A stretch of 64,000 nt of DNA from Pyrus communis (GCF_963583255.1 NC_084804.1:26911061-26975060); one strand, 5' to 3'. Positions 47,101 to 56,951 are shown, counted from the first letter of the stretch. Notes: generated by a model from the letters alone, not told the origin. Made by a program: numbers and translations.

Positions 47101-47880
47101 TGACCCCTTGGTCTTGAAATCTTTCCTAAGCATGTCCTTGTACAAGAGCATAGCAGAATCAGTATTTCCTATTTTAGAGTACCTAGTAATATGATGCTCA
47201 TAAACAACACAAGTACTCTCTATTCCACTCAATCCCGTTTCTTTGAAAAACTTTACAAACATTTCAATCTCTCTGATTTTGCAAAACCCGCCAATCATAG
47301 TGTTATAAGCAACACCATACTTTTAGCTCTTATTTCTTCGCACAACTTCTTTGCTACACTTATTCTATCTTCCTCACAATAAGTAGATCAAAATACTATA
47401 GCTATGACCATTAGGACAACAATTCAAACCTGTCATTGTATACCAAATCTCCTTCACCTTCTCCATCACACCATCTTGATAAAACCCTAACATCAAGGCA
47501 TTGAAAGTTTGCACACTAGGACTAATACTAGCAACTCTTTTCACATTTTTCTCTAAAACATCACAATCCAATCCAAAAATTTATCTATTAACCTTGTAAC
47601 CAGCATACACACCTCAACGCTGCGAAAGAACTTGAATCAAAGCATTGCAGGTGCTCAATCTGGGGCTAATCCCACAAGACAACAACATTCTCACAATCTG
47701 GATTTATAGGTTGATTTTTTTTTTACTCCAAGCAAGCTTTGATCAGCAAATCAAACATAAATGGCGCTAACCCACGGTGCTAGTACGTCCTAACGAGGTT
47801 CTCAAACACTTTCAACGGCTTAGATTCATTGGAGGCCCGATGACGGCTCAAATAAGGTCGTAAGCTTGGGACCGGAGTTG
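44190..47880 (-). pseudogene. PPR protein pseudogene (At2g15980-like), broken and partly duplicated
   Basis: Pieces run on the minus strand in family order. 47880-47590 has weak N-terminal traces (LKVFENLVRTY, FDLLIKACLE). 47571-47374 has LDCDVL-type sequence, then PSVQTFNALMLGFYQDGVME. 47298-47030 and 45655-45282 are two copies of the same PPR block: AYNTMIGGFCKIREIEM, then YKDMLRKD and ESRVLEALNVMS. 44433-44190 has CPTEKSYENLIRGLRAEEKL and the C-terminus. PPR proteins normally bind organellar RNA. Frameshifts, stops, the Mutator-like insert and an unrelated AT-rich 0.85 kb at 44440-45281 make it non-functional. The relative name is from memory. Confidence 0.78.
45649..47020. mobile_element. 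Non-autonomous Mutator-like element
   Basis: The two ends are imperfect inverted repeats over 60 bp or more. The left end reads CACTTTTTACC then CTCAGGTTTGGGGTTGATTA and CTTACAACAT. The right end, reversed, reads CACTTTACC then CAGGTCTGAGGTCTATTG and CATACAACAT. Long terminal inverted repeats without a transposase suit a Mutator-like element. A C-rich tract at 45945-46010 could form a G-quadruplex on the other strand. I could not find a clean 9-bp duplication; both flanks are copies of the same PPR block. Confidence 0.55.
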
Positions 47881-47999
47881 GGCTTAGGCGCAGATGTCGA
47901 TAATGGTGGAGTGAAATAAGAGGTTGTGGTTGCAAAGAAACTTGCATTGGATCCAGAGGAAGAAGGCGAGGACAAGACCAAGATTGTTTTTTATATTAA

Positions 48000-48319
48000 G
48001 GGTAATTTGGGAAAAGTCATATGGGTTGAATCCGTTGAGGTAGAGAGAGTGGAGGTAGCTCCATTAGGATTTAGAGCCCTAGTGGGTTAGGCTAGAGACG
48101 ACGTCAGAGATTAGGGTCTTGGTTTGTGATGGAGTTTGGTCATACGGTGGAGAAAATGAGGATAAATGGGAAAGGAAGAGGGGTTTGGGTTTTGTAGCTA
48201 GAGAAAGAGTGCATTTGAGGATTGGAAAAGCCATACAAATCAAGAGACATAGCAGAGGAGAAAAAAGGATAAGAAGGTGGAGGAATTTGGGCCAAACAAA
48301 GTCCCATGTAAGAAACTTA
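48000..48319. other. Purine-rich sequence beside the Harbinger end
   Basis: No gene or element is recognised. The 75-codon frame at 48119-48346 is Arg/Lys/Gly-rich and runs into the transposon end, so it is not credible. Confidence 0.45.
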
Positions 48320-48335
48320 GGCCATCTCCAACCGA
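48320..48335 (+). repeat. Left terminal inverted repeat of the Harbinger element
   Basis: GGCCATCTCCAACCGA with TTA at 48317-48319. The pattern is known from plant Harbinger elements and MITEs. The partner repeat would lie beyond 64000. Confidence 0.65.
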
Positions 48336-48611
48336 ATGAGGGCTAGATGGCTTATTTTAGGCCTATAGCCCTCCAAGAAATTAATATTTTAATGAACAGT
48401 GCCAAGTCATATTCCTTACCTTCTCCAACCGAGGGGTCAAATGACCATAGGCTAAACACAACCCTATGACAAAAAACCATCTGTAACCGAGGGGGCCAAA
48501 GGGCAATAAGGACAAATATAATTTATTATTTTAATTGAATTAATATGGTTACTTAAATTAAGCTCCCTCAATAATTTTTCGAGATGGAATGTCAATAATT
48601 TTTCAAGTTGG

Positions 48612-48895
48612 AATCTCAATAATTTTACGTCTAGGATTTCAATTGCCATGTGTCGATCTGTGAGTAACTTGGTAGATTTCTTGTCGATAAGGAATCTCAA
48701 TAATTTTACGTCTCGGATTTCGAGTGCCACGTGTTGATCTGTGAGTAACTTTCCAGATTTCTTTTCGATAAGGAATCTCAATAATTTTACATCTCGAGCT
48801 TCAAGTGTCACGTGTCGATTTGTGAATAACTCTACAAATTTCTTGTCGATATATAAACTCAATAATTTTTTGGATAGGATTTCGTGTGTCATGTG
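48612..48895 (+). repeat. 81-bp subterminal tandem repeats (3.5 units)
   Basis: Units start at 48612, 48693, 48774 and 48855, exactly 81 bp apart, with AATCTCAATAATTTTACG and a CACGTGTCGAT-like core. 81 bp is a multiple of three, so the opposite strand gives a repetitive 150-codon frame (48464-48916) that is not a gene. Such repeats may be transposase binding sites, by inference. Confidence 0.8.
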
Positions 48896-49152
48896 TGATG
48901 TGATATAAAATAGCACACAAACTTAAACCCTTTTTATGTAGTTGTAGTATGAATAAGTAGGGATCGTTATAAGCCGGGGTCACGTGTCGATTTGTGAATA
49001 ACTCTGCAGATTTCTTATCGATATGTAATCTCAATAATTTTTTGGATAGGATTTCGAGTGTCACATGTGATGTGATATAAAATAGCACACAAAATTAAAC
49101 CCTTTTTATGTAGTTGTAGTATGAATAAGTAGGGATCATTATAGGCTGGGGA
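48809..49152 (+). repeat. 172-bp tandem duplication across the transposon/LTR junction
   Basis: 48809-48980 and 48981-49152 are near copies. Each has 87 bp of Harbinger sequence followed by the first 85 bp of the B LTR. The duplication therefore happened after the LTR inserted. About ten differences show it is not very recent. Confidence 0.82.
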
Positions 49153-50582
49153 TTAGAAGGGATCCTAATCGAGTCAATTTTATTATCTAAAACACTAAAC
49201 CAGACTCAAAAACAGAAAACTAGACTCTAATGACTCAAAACAGCACAAAACAAGCAAATTGACTCAAAACAGAAACTAAGAGTGCTTTTGGACGAATTTT
49301 GCTTTAACGTTGACTCAAAACACTAAAAGAAACAAATTCAATCAGGTTCTAACTAAGTAAACACTAAATATTAAAGGGGGGGTTGGTTTTGATGAATTTA
49401 AAACTTAAACAAACAAATTGCAAAAACAAAGTAACCTGACACGAATTTGGTTGAATTAATGGGTGATAGGCTAGCTAGAAGGTTCTTCTCCACACATGAC
49501 ACATATGCATACAAATCGATTTCCAATTATTATTCCAATAAACCATGAATGACAATGCCCCAAGTTAATCGTGAACTGCACAAATTAACCATCAGATTTC
49601 CCTAATTTCATTGAATTGGACTCAGCGACGCAATCAAATTATTCTTATCAAGTTCCCTATATGAACAACATGATAGATATACATATCAAAGATCATTAAG
49701 TTCTATGGAAATCATAAGCATTGACATGACATTCGTAACTATGAAAAGCATGATACTCTTGCCAGGAATTTACTTAACACAATCGTGACTAGCGACCTCC
49801 ACTACTTGCAAATATAAGTTCATAATGATTAGGTGAAAATCCCTTATATTTTAGCATCAAATTCATGCATGCAAACTAAGTGTGCATCCTTAATCAACAT
49901 ACAAGAATAAGTTATCAATCAAGCAATTAAGCAAATCATATTCATGTTTTACGAAACAATAATTGGATGAAATCAATTCATATCACATATATATTCATGG
50001 CTTTGAATTCTCCTCTGGCCAAAATGAGTTTAGTTCCTCATGTTCACAATCAAACAAAGATAACTTAAATCAAACATTGAAAACAAAAGATAGAATACAC
50101 CTAAGAACGTTCTAACTATCCAAACTTGAATGGCAGGCACGGCTCCTAGGGTCTCCTCTCCTTTCTCATTGCAAGGCTGCGGCACAAGGGTGTTTGTGTA
50201 TGAAATTGGGTTATGGTGAGAGATGGATGAGTGTTGTGAATTATGGTGAATGGTCCCCCCTCCCTTTTGTGAGGCAAAAAACATAAAAATAAAGGGAAAG
50301 GTGATAGGAGCATATTCATGCGACTTAAATGGCTTGTTCTCGTGCATTTACGTTATGTTTCTCTAGTTATTTTAGTCCTTTATGCTTCTTTTGTGTGTTT
50401 TCAGGTTCTAAGGGCCTAGGGAGCAAGAAAGTGCATTTTGAGGCCATTTGGAGCATTTTTGGGCATGGATTGGATAGCTTATCCATGGAGCCAAAAGGAT
50501 GGACGAATTTGAAGGCCTTGTATTCACTTTGGACATAAAACAAAGGGCCTAGCCCATTCTCTCTTATTCTCTCCCTTATAGC

Positions 50583-51490
50583 CATGCAAAGAACCATCCA
50601 TTCCATAAAAAACAATCCATCAATTCACATGCAAAACCACCATTAACACACATGCACCCAAACAAAGCCAACCTAGCTAACCCTACATGCATTCTTTATT
50701 CACTCTTCATCATTGCATTCATTCTCCAAACACTTTCATTAATTAAAACACATTTGCACATCCATTCATTCTTTCCCCAAAGCCGTGCATTCCCAATCCC
50801 TTTCCAACATTTCACATGCATTTCCACCTTGGTCATGCTTTCCCATTTCATTAATCATTCACTTTGCATTCATTCAATCAACCCACATGCACTTTAATCA
50901 TTCAAACATGTAGCCACATAATCATTCACCCTATCCATTCTTTGTCACAAAACAATGTCACATACACTCATCATCACACAACCTAGCTAACCCTACATGC
51001 ATTATTTATTAACTCTTCATCATGCATCAACATTTTAAATCATCAAAAATCAACCCATTGCCGTGCATAATTCCTCAACCATTTCATCCACATTCTTCCA
51101 CTTTGCCTTTCATCATTGCACCACAAATCAATCAACACATGCATTCCCTTCACATTCACCCACATGCACATTTAATCATTCATTTCCCAACTCAATACCG
51201 TGGCCTTCATTCCCATTTCTAGTTTTTCCCTTTACATTTCACATGCATTCCATACTTTTCCTAGCTATTTTCCATCATTATTTCAGCCATCATTCACTCT
51301 TTAATCCACATGCATTCACACACACTTCACATAAACAACATTCACATGCTTTCACAAGCTTTTCCCAACAAACAAATCAGCCAACACATGCACCAAAACC
51401 TTCAATGCCGTGGGTTCCCTTGGCTTTCCAGCATTCCCCTTGTGCAATTCCAGCTTTCCACCCACTTTCCTAGCTGTTTTTCACATGCAT
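50583..51490 (+). promoter_or_regulatory. Cluster of 14 CATGCA (RY) motifs in U3
   Basis: I count 14 CATGCA on the plus strand in about 0.9 kb, against about 0.2 expected by chance. They often stand as CACATGCATTC. CATGCA is the RY element bound by plant B3 factors of the ABI3/FUS3/LEC2 group. The cluster ends just before the TATA box. The identical cluster is in the 3' LTR (58027-58934), and a reversed one is in the solo LTR at 8291. A regulatory role is inferred. Confidence 0.6.
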
Positions 51491-51519
51491 TGCAGCCACA
51501 TTCTCACCCATTCTCTCCC

Positions 51520-51527
51520 TATATAAA
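51520..51527 (+). promoter_or_regulatory. TATA box of the family 'A' LTR
   Basis: TATATAAA after a CT-rich stretch, with CACACACACTTC following. It is the best TATA in the LTR and would place the transcript start near 51550, making U3 about 1.25 kb. The 3' LTR has it at 58964-58971. Confidence 0.65.
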
Positions 51528-51722
51528 CCACACACACTTCATTCATTTGTCATTCATTCACTCCCCACTCCATCTCTCCATTTCTCACACCACAACTAAC
51601 ACAAACACTTCCCCTTAGAATCCAAAACCGTGAGTCCCCCTTCCACCATTCCTCATCCATTTCCATAATTCCCCAAACCTCACCTTAGACCTTGTGCTAC
51701 AACAACGAGGAAGATAAGAGGG

Positions 51723-51915
51723 CCTAAACGTTCATACAATTCAAGTTTGAGTTGTTGGAATGTTTAGGTGTTTCTTTGATTTCAAAGTTTAAATTCAATT
51801 CTCTTTGTTTTGTACGTATGAGGAATGGAAGAGAAGAATGCCTAAACGTTCATACAATTCAAGTTTGAGTTATTGGAATGTTTAGGTGTTTCTTTAATTT
51901 CAAAGTTATGAGGAA
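51723..51915 (+). repeat. 118-bp direct repeats with a hairpin in the LTR
   Basis: CCTAAACGTTCATACAATTC and the mirror end GGAATGTTTAGG frame a 46-bp imperfect hairpin at 51723-51768. It is repeated at 51841-51886. The same pair occurs in every family-A LTR with an intact middle (14208 and 14324; 9246 and 9370 reversed). It lies after the TATA box, so it would be in the transcript. Confidence 0.7.
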
Positions 51916-52813
51916 ATAAACCCCCCTTTAGCTAGGGGGTGATTCGAAACTATGTTTATATTTGCAATATGAATTGATTAACTTTCGTTGGAATTTCATA
52001 AGTTGTTGATTCAATTTGTTTAACCGTTTGATTGATAACTTATTTATGTATGTTTATTAAGAATGCGCGCTTAATTTTCATGCATGAATATGACGCTAGA
52101 ATATAAGTGAGTTTCACCTAATCGTTATGAACTTATATTCACAAGTAGTGGAGGTTGCTTATAAACAATCGCGTTAAATGAATTCTTGGCACGAGTTTCA
52201 TGCTCATCATAGTAATGAATGCCTTGTCAACACTTATAGTTTTCATGATGCTTAATGATCTTTGATTGTATCTTTATTGTGCTATTCACGTAACGGACTT
52301 TTGGAGAATGTTGTGAATTGCGTTGCGCTAACCCATCCAATTCATTAACTTAAGGAAAACTTGACGGTTAATTTAAGCGGACCTAATTAACCCGGAGTGT
52401 TGAGTTTCATAATTTATCGAAAGACCAACTGAGAATCAATCTTGTATGCAAGTGTAACATGTGTGGAGAAGAACCCCTTGGCTATTCCATCATCCATATT
52501 TTCATCATATTTATATTTACGTTTTGCCTTTAATTACAATTTGTGCAATTTAGTTAATTTCGTCAAATCAAACCCCCCCTTTACTTTCTTGTTCTTTAGT
52601 GCTTAGAATCTGTTTAGTTTATGTTTTAAAGTATTTTTGAATTCTTTGAGTCTAGTATAGTGTTTTAAACTTTATTTTACGTTTTTGAGTTAGTTTCCAA
52701 GAGATTTGCAATCCCTCCTAATCCCCGGTCCAGAACGATCCCTACTTATACTTATACTACAATTGATAAAAAGAGGGTTTAATTTGTGTGCGTATAAACC
52801 TCGCATCAAATTT

Positions 52814-52830
52814 TGGCGCCGTTGCCGGGG
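52814..52830 (+). other. Primer binding site (tRNA-Asp)
   Basis: TGGCGCCGTTGCCGGGG, five bases after the LTR, complementary to the 3' end of tRNA-Asp(GTC). Confidence 0.92.
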
Positions 52831-52983
52831 ATTAGCAACTTTGCTAATCCCTTAGTTCTTTTCTTTTTTTTTGGTTTAGTTGTTTTCGTTTTAGTTTCTA
52901 ACTTAGTGTTGTTTTCTTTGTTTGTTGTTACTTTTGATTTTTGATTTAGTTCTCTTTCTTTTTAGGTACTAGAGAAGTAAGAT

Positions 52984-53874
52984 ATGGATTTTGCTAGCAT
53001 TCAAGCTCAATTGGCAAATCTTACTTCTAAATTACTAACCTCTTTGACGCAGGACGAACAAAATCAAGACAAGAAGTTGGGTAAATTGGACGAGCAATTT
53101 GGGCAGATTATGGAGTTCATGAAACAAATTCAAGAGCAAAGTGAACTTTCCAACTCAACTATTGAAAACTCGAAGCAAGATTTTGAAATCCATAATGCTA
53201 TCACTTTGGGAAGTGCTATGGAGGTTGGAGCTGACCTAAAAATGTCCAAACATAGCCTAGAAGTGGATGAAGAGCTGCTAATTGAGGAGGAGGAAGAAGA
53301 CATGCACACGGCAAGGGTAGAACAACCCTTGCCGCAGCCCCCTAAGCCCTCTAAACCACCCACCACCAGTAAGGACGTCCCAATTTCATGTTATTTTGAT
53401 GTTATTCCACCCAATGTCCCTTTTCCTAGCAGGTTTTTGATTCCCAACCAAGAAGAGAGTAAAAAGGACATCGTGGAAGCCTTCCCAAAGGTGCAAAATG
53501 CTATTCAAATTCTTGGTGCAACACAGCAAGTTTTAGATGGTGTTGAATTCTTCAAAGGACTTTGTACACCAAGAAGAATGATTCAAGAGAAGGTAGTGGC
53601 TGGAGAAGATGTAGAAGGCATCAAAGAGGACAAATTTGAAACCACAATTCCCAAGGAAGTTGGATTTTATGACACGGGACAAGTCATAACTTTCGAAGGG
53701 GTGTTTATTCTGGAGTTCATTTTGGAGCACACAGGTAAGCCGCCTCCCCGAATTTCAATTTTCTTTTATACTAACATGTGGTTAATGATTCAGGCACCCA
53801 AAATGGAATTTAAACTATTACCGGATCATTTCAAGTATCACCGCCCATTCAAAGATAAATTCCATGCCGTTTGA
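52984..53874 (+). CDS. ORF1: relic gag/protease-junction protein, copy 2
   Basis: A 296-aa frame starting MDFASIQAQLANLTSKLL. The first 60 residues are coiled-coil-like (KKLGKLDEQFGQIMEFMKQI). ELSNSTIENSKQDFEIHNAI and TLGSAMEVG correspond to the AITLRSGKEVG motif between gag and protease in Athila/Tat-type polyproteins. VPFPSRFLIPNQEESKKDIV then EAFPKVQNAIQIL resembles the conserved segment before protease. The end, MEFKLLPDHFKYH, resembles the LELKPLPxHLKY segment before reverse transcriptase. Acidic runs (ELLIEEEEEDM) lie between. Enzymatic motifs are missing. Similarity to copy 1 (20190-21329) is strong only at the C-terminus and the AITLRSGK region. Confidence 0.68.
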   Translation: MDFASIQAQLANLTSKLLTSLTQDEQNQDKKLGKLDEQFGQIMEFMKQIQEQSELSNSTIENSKQDFEIHNAITLGSAMEVGADLKMSKHSLEVDEELLIEEEEEDMHTARVEQPLPQPPKPSKPPTTSKDVPISCYFDVIPPNVPFPSRFLIPNQEESKKDIVEAFPKVQNAIQILGATQQVLDGVEFFKGLCTPRRMIQEKVVAGEDVEGIKEDKFETTIPKEVGFYDTGQVITFEGVFILEFILEHTGKPPPRISIFFYTNMWLMIQAPKMEFKLLPDHFKYHRPFKDKFHAV

Positions 53875-53888
53875 TTTTATTTATGTTA

Positions 53889-53890
<2 letters not shown>

Positions 53891-53919
<29 letters not shown>
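53891..53919 (+). repeat. Poly(A) tract (29 bases) after ORF1
   Basis: It follows TTTTATTTATGTTAAT, so ORF1 seems to end in a short 3' UTR with AATAAA and a poly(A) tail. The antisense gene begins on the other side. The same arrangement is in the other element. Confidence 0.8.
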
Positions 53920-53924
<5 letters not shown>

Positions 53925-53958
53925 AAGAAAGATACTAAACATGGAGAAAGGTGGAGCT

Positions 53959-54630
53959 TCACAAAGGTTGTTTACGTGAAGCCCCACTACGAGGCGCAGA
54001 AGCGGAAGGCGCAGAAGCGGGAGGCATAGAAGCGGGAGGCATCGGAGCGGAAGCCATCGGAGCGGGAGGCATCGGAGCTAGAGCATTCCAGGCCTCAATA
54101 CTTGGCCAAGCGCTGGATGACCCAGGAAAAAGGTGCCTCTGGAGATAAGACGCAAGCCTTTGACGGTCACTGTGAATTCGACCCTCAGATTCTTGCAGCT
54201 CATCAAGCTTCCTCTTCATCCCCGACGAATAGTTATTTGCAAGCACATGCAAACTTCTATTCTCGTACTTAAGCTGCTGGATCTCTTGCTTAAGTCTTTC
54301 CACCTCTGCCATCAACGATTCCACCTGACGGGAGCGGGCAAGCAGGCGTAGGCCCATGTTGGACACAGAGCTCGCACACTGAACACTAAGTGCGAGGGAC
54401 TCTTGAACGGCCAACTCATCGGACCGTCCTGACAGCAGCCTACTATCTTTTGGAGTGAGGAGGTTTTTAGCTACTATTGTAGCTGTTGTGGCGTCCTGCA
54501 TCACAGAGTCTTCACCTGAAAGAGGACCGTTAGAAGATAAAAAAGAAGGGCGCCATACATTACCTTGACGGGGCGCAACCGGATCGCTGCTGAGACTCAA
54601 ATCTAAGCTAAGGTTCGATGAGTTTGCCAT
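53959..54630 (-). CDS. Antisense retroelement gene: EAR-motif coiled-coil protein, copy 2
   Basis: A 223-aa frame from the ATG at 54630; the longer reading to 54639 would need a TTG start. It has LSLDLSL at residues 7-13 (EAR-type LxLxL), a coiled coil around RQVESLMAEVERLKQEIQQL and the tail APMPPASMPPASAPSASAPR. It differs from copy 1 at nine residues (two in the coiled coil, four in the tail). Many of the base differences I saw are silent (for example four adjacent codons around SRQV), which suggests selection on the protein. It is transcribed, if at all, against the retroelement. The CT-rich leader and TATA-like box lie upstream on the minus strand. Function unknown; a nuclear co-repressor-binding role is inference. 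Confidence 0.75.
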   Translation of the reverse strand: MANSSNLSLDLSLSSDPVAPRQGNVWRPSFLSSNGPLSGEDSVMQDATTATIVAKNLLTPKDSRLLSGRSDELAVQESLALSVQCASSVSNMGLRLLARSRQVESLMAEVERLKQEIQQLKYENRSLHVLANNYSSGMKRKLDELQESEGRIHSDRQRLASYLQRHLFPGSSSAWPSIEAWNALAPMPPAPMASAPMPPASMPPASAPSASAPRSGASRKQPL

Positions 54631-54750
54631 TTTTTTCAAAAGTGTTCAAAGAGAAGGGGTGGATGGAGTTAAAAATTTCACAAAGGGCCGAAGTCGAGTT
54701 TCAGGAATGGGAAATCTTCAGAGTGTGTATATTGGCGGTGATCGATAGCT

Positions 54751-54758
54751 CTATAAAA
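54751..54758 (-). promoter_or_regulatory. TATA-like box of antisense gene, copy 2
   Basis: CTATAAAA on the plus strand reads TTTTATAG towards the antisense gene, 121 bp before its ATG. G-box-like ACGTGG/CACGTG motifs lie further upstream (54892 and 55001). The same layout is in copy 1. Confidence 0.5.
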
Positions 54759-55009
54759 TGCCAAGGCGACGCGTCCACCGATTCAAAGAGCCGGAATTTC
54801 CGGCGTAATTTAGGCGACGCGTTCTCGGCTTTTCAGAAGACGCGTTCAACTTTGGCAAAAGATTTCTGACAAAGCTGAAAACACGTGGAGGCCATCATCG
54901 CAACTACACATCTTTAGCCGACAAGCGCAAAGTTCGGCGACGCTTTCTCTGCTTTTCAGAAAACGCGTGCAGCTTTGTCAAAAGGAGCCGCATCTGCACT
55001 ACCACGTGT

Positions 55010-55130
55010 CGTTCAGAAAGCGAAGGGGCGTTGTTCAGAAAGCGAAGGGGCGTCGTTCAGAAATCGAAGGGGCGCCTGCTCAGAAATCGAAGAGGCGAAT
55101 TCAAAGATCGAAGAGGCGCCACTATTTCAA
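55010..55130 (+). repeat. Five GC-rich tandem repeats of about 21 bp
   Basis: Units of CGTTCAGAAA(G/T)CGAAG(G/A)GG, five copies, upstream of the antisense promoter. Copy 1 has four. The number change shows an unstable array. Confidence 0.68.
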
Positions 55131-56951
55131 AAAGCCGGAGTTGCGGGATCAAAACGTTTGTCGACAAAGGTAAAAAGTACCACCACTTGATATTATCTCT
55201 ATATATGTCGACCTTCGTCTTTTATGGCAGGGCAAACCTGAAGAAAATGCCCAACTCTCCCTCACCTCTGAGGGCGCACTCCCAGCAAAGCCTTTCGAAA
55301 GACTCAATTCTTTCTTCTTCCCCAAAGATGATACCAGATGCCTGGAGTACATATGACCCAGGAGGAAACAGCACAACAAATACATGTGCTGATTCATTCA
55401 CCGCTTCTTCAAAAGCAAAGGTATCTCATATCATCAAGGTCAAAAGCAAAAGTATCTCATATCATGCTTTTTCCCTGTCTTTTTCTTTGTCCTTGTTCTT
55501 ACTCGCATGGCAAAGTAAAAGAAGCAATCAGCCGGCACTTGGAGTCAGTCTTCCGATCTGGAGCCAACTTCCTGGAATCTATTCCTGATTGCTTACCTAG
55601 CGTTGCTCTCGAGTAGTCATCTTCAACGGTTGATACACTTCCAGAGAAGGGACCACTTCTGCAAAGGGGAGCGAGTAAGGCAAGTGAAAATGATACATTG
55701 AAGCATGTGGAGACAAGCTTAGGCTGAGTTATTCTCCAACCCTTTTCATTACGAATTGGAAAGATTGAACAAAGAAACAGACCAAAGGGGTAAGCTCAGA
55801 CCTTCGGGGAAGACCAAAAGAATCCTCCAGCCCAGTAGCACAAAGGAAAATCAATGATGGGCGGAAACCAGTTCGAGAGTAAGCCTGTGGAATCATCAAG
55901 ATCAAGCCTCAATGCAATCAACAAAGAGAAGATGGAATTTACACTCTATAACCAGATTTGCGTCTCTAAAACTCTTCTCTTTGTTAATTACATTATGCCA
56001 TGTTTAGTATGTTTAAGTGCTTTTTGTGTATTTACTTATGCTTTGTGTGAATCTATGCTTAAAACATTGAGGACAATGTTTGATTTAAGTGTGGGGGGGG
56101 TAACTAAGTATATTTGATGCAAATTCGTTGGATTTTATCACCTATCACTTCACATGTTGTTTCTCACTGTTTTAAAACTGTTTTAGTGTGTTTTGTCTTA
56201 AAAATTCGAAAATCCCATAAAAATTTGAAAAATTGTTTTGAAAAACCCAAAAAGAGTTGTTTTAAAGTTGTTTTTGTGTGTGTGTTTGTGTCTTAGGATA
56301 CCTTCCAACACAATGATAAGGATTTGGTTTGTAATTGCATGACTGTTAAAAAGAGTTATTAACATAGAGAAAAGTTTGATTTACTCTTGGTATATGCTTG
56401 GTTATGGTTATAATGTATAACTTCACATGCAATCATAAAAGAAAATTTAGTTTTTGTAACATGCCTGAAGGAAGGAACTCAAACAAATGCTACAACCCTG
56501 AGAGACTTGAGCCTATAACGTTCTTTGGAGAGTATAATCTGTGATTTCTTGTTTTCTAAAATCGTTGCATGATCTCATTATTCTTTGCTTGGTTACTACT
56601 TAGAAGGCGTTTCATCATATAGTTCCAAATGCTAGAACTCATGCCCATTTCATTCAAAGCATGTTATTGATTTGCATAACATATATCAAGATGAAGTTGT
56701 GTAGTTGCCACCATAGCCAAATAGCCTCGCTTCCCATATTTCGTATATGTTGTAAGTTTTACCCCCGTTGAGCCATGTTAACACATGTTCTTTGTTTACC
56801 CACTTTATCTTCACCTAACCTAGAATATGACCGTCCTTACCCTTGTTCTTAAAAGATAGTGAGCATGACTTAATTGAATTCCTTTTGAGTTACATTATGA
56901 AAGAAAATAAGTGTGGGGGAGAGAATGTTTAAGTGTTTTTGTTTTGAGATT

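Larger units (their letters stand above)
50302..52808 (+). repeat. Family 'A' 5' LTR (2,507 bp)
   Basis: It starts TGATAGGAGCATATTC and ends ACCTCGCATCA. U3 is CA-rich with 14 CATGCA motifs, followed by a TATA box at 51520-51527. Two 118-bp direct repeats lie at 51723-51915. The open frames at 50652-51618 are low-complexity His/Ser/Thr-rich readings and not genes. Confidence 0.94.

Noticed and set aside
48612..48895. Repeat array considered as CRISPR-like
   Set aside because: Units are direct tandem repeats without unique spacers in a plant transposon.
48464..48916. 150-codon repetitive protein frame
   Set aside because: Produced by 81-bp tandem repeats (multiple of three) in the Harbinger subterminal region.
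50652..51618. Open frames of up to 136 codons, repeated at 58096-59062
   Set aside because: They lie in the CATGCA-rich LTR. The repetition is due to identical LTRs, and the composition is low-complexity.
55031..55588. 185-codon frame with a partner at 18582-19109
   Set aside because: Conserved only as far as the DNA is; the frames diverge after about 110 codons by indel and run through the 21-bp repeats. Coding is possible but not supported.
55854..56117. 87-codon frame with a hydrophobic stretch, considered as an envelope-like relic
   Set aside because: It ends in the polypurine tract, is not open in the other copy, and has no envelope feature beyond hydrophobicity.
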